Position numbers and translations under genes: made by a program
In this document: positions 7,787-8,929 of the stretch, in pieces
Layout of the letters: every line of letters begins with the position of its first letter
Numbering within the stretch: position 1 is the stretch's first letter
Assembly (NCBI GenBank): GCA_905214365.1
Contig: CAJMMH010000099.1
Coordinates: 1 to 8,929, forward strand
DNA length: 8,929 nucleotides
From: an uncultured bacterium
GTDB taxonomy: Bacteria; Bacillota; Clostridia; Lachnospirales; Lachnospiraceae
Direction of reading: 5' to 3'
Notes under the pieces: model-generated
What the model was told of the DNA's origin: nothing
What the model saw: the letters and a program-made list of their open reading frames with translations, nothing else
Database searches by the model: none

Positions 7787-7790
7787 CCGG
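7776..7790 (+). other. Small inverted repeat across the LCP stop codon
   Basis: CCGGTT (7776-7781) and AACCGG (7785-7790) are perfect complements around a 3-base loop and include the TAA stop. No U-tract follows, so it is not a terminator on its own. It may stabilise the mRNA end just ahead of the terminator, or be chance. Confidence 0.3.
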
Positions 7791-7798
7791 CACATAAG

Positions 7799-7832
7799 CG
7801 GGCGCGCGGGGAAAAACGGTGCGCCCGTTTTT
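7799..7832 (+). terminator. Rho-independent terminator after the LCP gene
   Basis: A 9-pair GC-rich stem joins 7799-7807 and 7819-7827, with one G-U pair (G7806 with T7820) and an 11-base loop. Five T residues follow directly (7828-7832). It lies 12 bases past the LCP stop and separates that unit from the transaminase gene. A competing perfect 8-pair stem, GAAAAACG (7811-7818) with CGTTTTTC (7826-7833), would use the U-tract itself. Confidence 0.8.
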
Positions 7833-7890
7833 CAGGTTTAGACAAAAGCAGGCAGTGCAAAGCAGCTGGTTCATAAAAGACGCAAAATAT

Positions 7891-7895
7891 GGAGG
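7891..7895 (+). promoter_or_regulatory. Ribosome binding site for the transaminase
   Basis: GGAGG lies 8 bases before ATG 7904. An in-frame ATG at 7889 overlaps this site and would add five residues. The GGAGG position favours 7904, and homologues start with a short leader before the NPGP motif. Confidence 0.65.
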
Positions 7896-7903
7896 AAATC
7901 AGC

Positions 7904-8929
7904 ATGGAAATCAAGCGTAACATTCTTTTAAATCCGGGTCCGTCCACGACAACGGATACGGTAAAGCTGGCACAGATTGTTCCGGATATCTGTCCGAGGG
8001 AGAAGGAGTTTGCATCTTTGATGCGCGGACTTCGCAGTGATCTGGTGAAGATTGTTCACGGAGATCCGGATGTGTACACGTCGGTTCTGTTCTGCGGCTC
8101 CGGAACAATCAATATTGATGTGTGTCTCAATTCGCTGCTTCCGGCAGAAAAAAAGGTATTGATTGTCAATAACGGCGCATATAGTACGCGGGCGGCTGAG
8201 GTATGTGAGTATTATGGGCTGGATTTCATCAATCTGAAGTTTCCAGTGGATGAGAGACCTGATCTGGAGCAGGTTGAGCATACGCTTCAGGAGAACCCGG
8301 AGATTGCGCTGGTTTATACGACGCACAATGAGACCGGAACCGGAATCCTCAATCCGATCCGTGAGATCGGCGCGCTTGCGCACCGGTACGGAGCAATTTT
8401 TGTAGTTGATACGACATCAACGTTTGCAATGCGTCCAATTGACGTGCAGAAGGATGAAATTGATTTCTGCATGGCTTCCGCGCAGAAGGGAATTATGGCA
8501 ATGACCGGTCTTTCCTTCATCGTTGGGCGAAAGAATCTGATTGAAGCGTCGAAGGAGTATCCGAAGCGATCCTATTACTGCAACCTGTATCTGCAGTATG
8601 ATTACTTTGAACGGACCGGAGAGATGCACTTTACGCCGCCGGTTCAGACCATTTATGCGGCAATCCAGGGACTGAAAGAGTATTTCACCGAGGGAGAGGA
8701 AGCAAAGTGGGCGCGTCATACCCGTGTATTTGAAGCGATTCACCGCGGACTCGATGCGCTTGGCTTCCGGGATGTGATCCGGAGAGAATGGCAGGCGGGA
8801 TTGGTTGTTTCCGCCATTTATCCGGATGATCCGAATTGGGATTTTGAGAAGGTTCACGATTACTGCTATGAGCGCGGATTTACGATTTATCCGGGAAAGA
8901 TATCGACAACCAATACGTTTAGGCTTTGT
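7904..8929 (+). CDS. phnW: 2-aminoethylphosphonate-pyruvate transaminase-like, PLP class V (3' end cut)
   Basis: PhnW interconverts 2-aminoethylphosphonate (AEP) plus pyruvate and phosphonoacetaldehyde plus alanine. The window holds 342 codons with no stop; the family is about 365-370 residues, so some 25 are missing. It resembles Salmonella PhnW along its length: LLNPGPSTT near the start, YTSVLFCGSGT (G65-S-G-T68) for the cofactor phosphate, VLIVNNGAY, NPIREIGALAHRYG, VVDTTS with D169 for the pyridine nitrogen, SAQK with the Schiff-base lysine K195, FTPPVQT, and IYPGKIS followed by R340. The spacing of these residues fits D168, K194 and R340 of the Salmonella enzyme as I recall them. It lies after a terminator, so it probably begins a separate unit; only a weak promoter-like sequence is visible upstream. 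Near a polysaccharide locus it may act in the synthetic direction to supply AEP, but AEP breakdown or a related class V transaminase reaction (for example alanine-glyoxylate) is possible. Confidence 0.88.
   Translation, partial: MEIKRNILLNPGPSTTTDTVKLAQIVPDICPREKEFASLMRGLRSDLVKIVHGDPDVYTSVLFCGSGTINIDVCLNSLLPAEKKVLIVNNGAYSTRAAEVCEYYGLDFINLKFPVDERPDLEQVEHTLQENPEIALVYTTHNETGTGILNPIREIGALAHRYGAIFVVDTTSTFAMRPIDVQKDEIDFCMASAQKGIMAMTGLSFIVGRKNLIEASKEYPKRSYYCNLYLQYDYFERTGEMHFTPPVQTIYAAIQGLKEYFTEGEEAKWARHTRVFEAIHRGLDALGFRDVIRREWQAGLVVSAIYPDDPNWDFEKVHDYCYERGFTIYPGKISTTNTFRLC

Noticed and set aside
7849..7877. Possible promoter for the transaminase (CAGGCA, 17 bases, CATAAA)
   Set aside because: The -35 element matches consensus at only three positions and the -10 at four. 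A promoter is expected here after the terminator, but this one is too weak to call.
6540..8857. Minus-strand open frames under the LCP and transaminase genes
   Set aside because: The + strand frames carry full family motifs; the antisense products are low-complexity and unlike any family I know.

Overview
The window looks like part of a cell-surface polysaccharide locus from a Gram-positive gut-type Bacillota, probably a clostridial relative of Lachnospiraceae. That guess rests on roughly 50% GC, strong GGAGG-type ribosome binding sites, a LytR-CpsA-Psr (LCP) protein with a basic N-terminus, and the style of the glycosyltransferases. It is an inference; no marker gene fixes the taxon. All six genes are on the + strand, and I see no RNA gene, CRISPR array, insertion sequence or phage gene.

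Region 1 (1-4869) is a packed run of three family-2 glycosyltransferase (GT2) genes. The first is cut by the left window edge. The first two each carry two GT2 modules and are tandem paralogues: their reading frames align over about 1.6 kb at a nearly constant offset of 2105-2108 bases. The second keeps a short beta-rich N-terminal domain ahead of the GT modules. The third is a single-module GT2 of the rhamnosyltransferase-like type (COG1216), and its start lies 80 bases inside the second gene.

Region 2 (4870-5037) is an AT-rich gap holding a good sigma-70-type promoter (TTGAGT, 17 bases, TATTAT) and a leader of about 80 bases. It drives region 3 (5038-7786): a polyprenyl-phosphate sugar-1-phosphate transferase that would start the lipid-linked repeat unit, then an LCP protein that would attach finished polymer to peptidoglycan. 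A GC-rich hairpin with a U-tract at 7799-7832 ends this unit.

Region 4 (7904-8929) is a PhnW-like 2-aminoethylphosphonate (AEP) transaminase, cut near its C-terminus by the right edge. In a polysaccharide locus the most attractive reading is that it makes AEP for decorating the glycan. The other genes needed for this (PEP mutase, phosphonopyruvate decarboxylase, a nucleotidyltransferase, an AEP transferase) are not in the window, so a catabolic role is still possible.

Together: the priming enzyme loads the first sugar on the lipid carrier, the GT2 enzymes extend it, AEP may be added, and LCP links the product to the wall. Flipping and polymerising proteins are not seen here.
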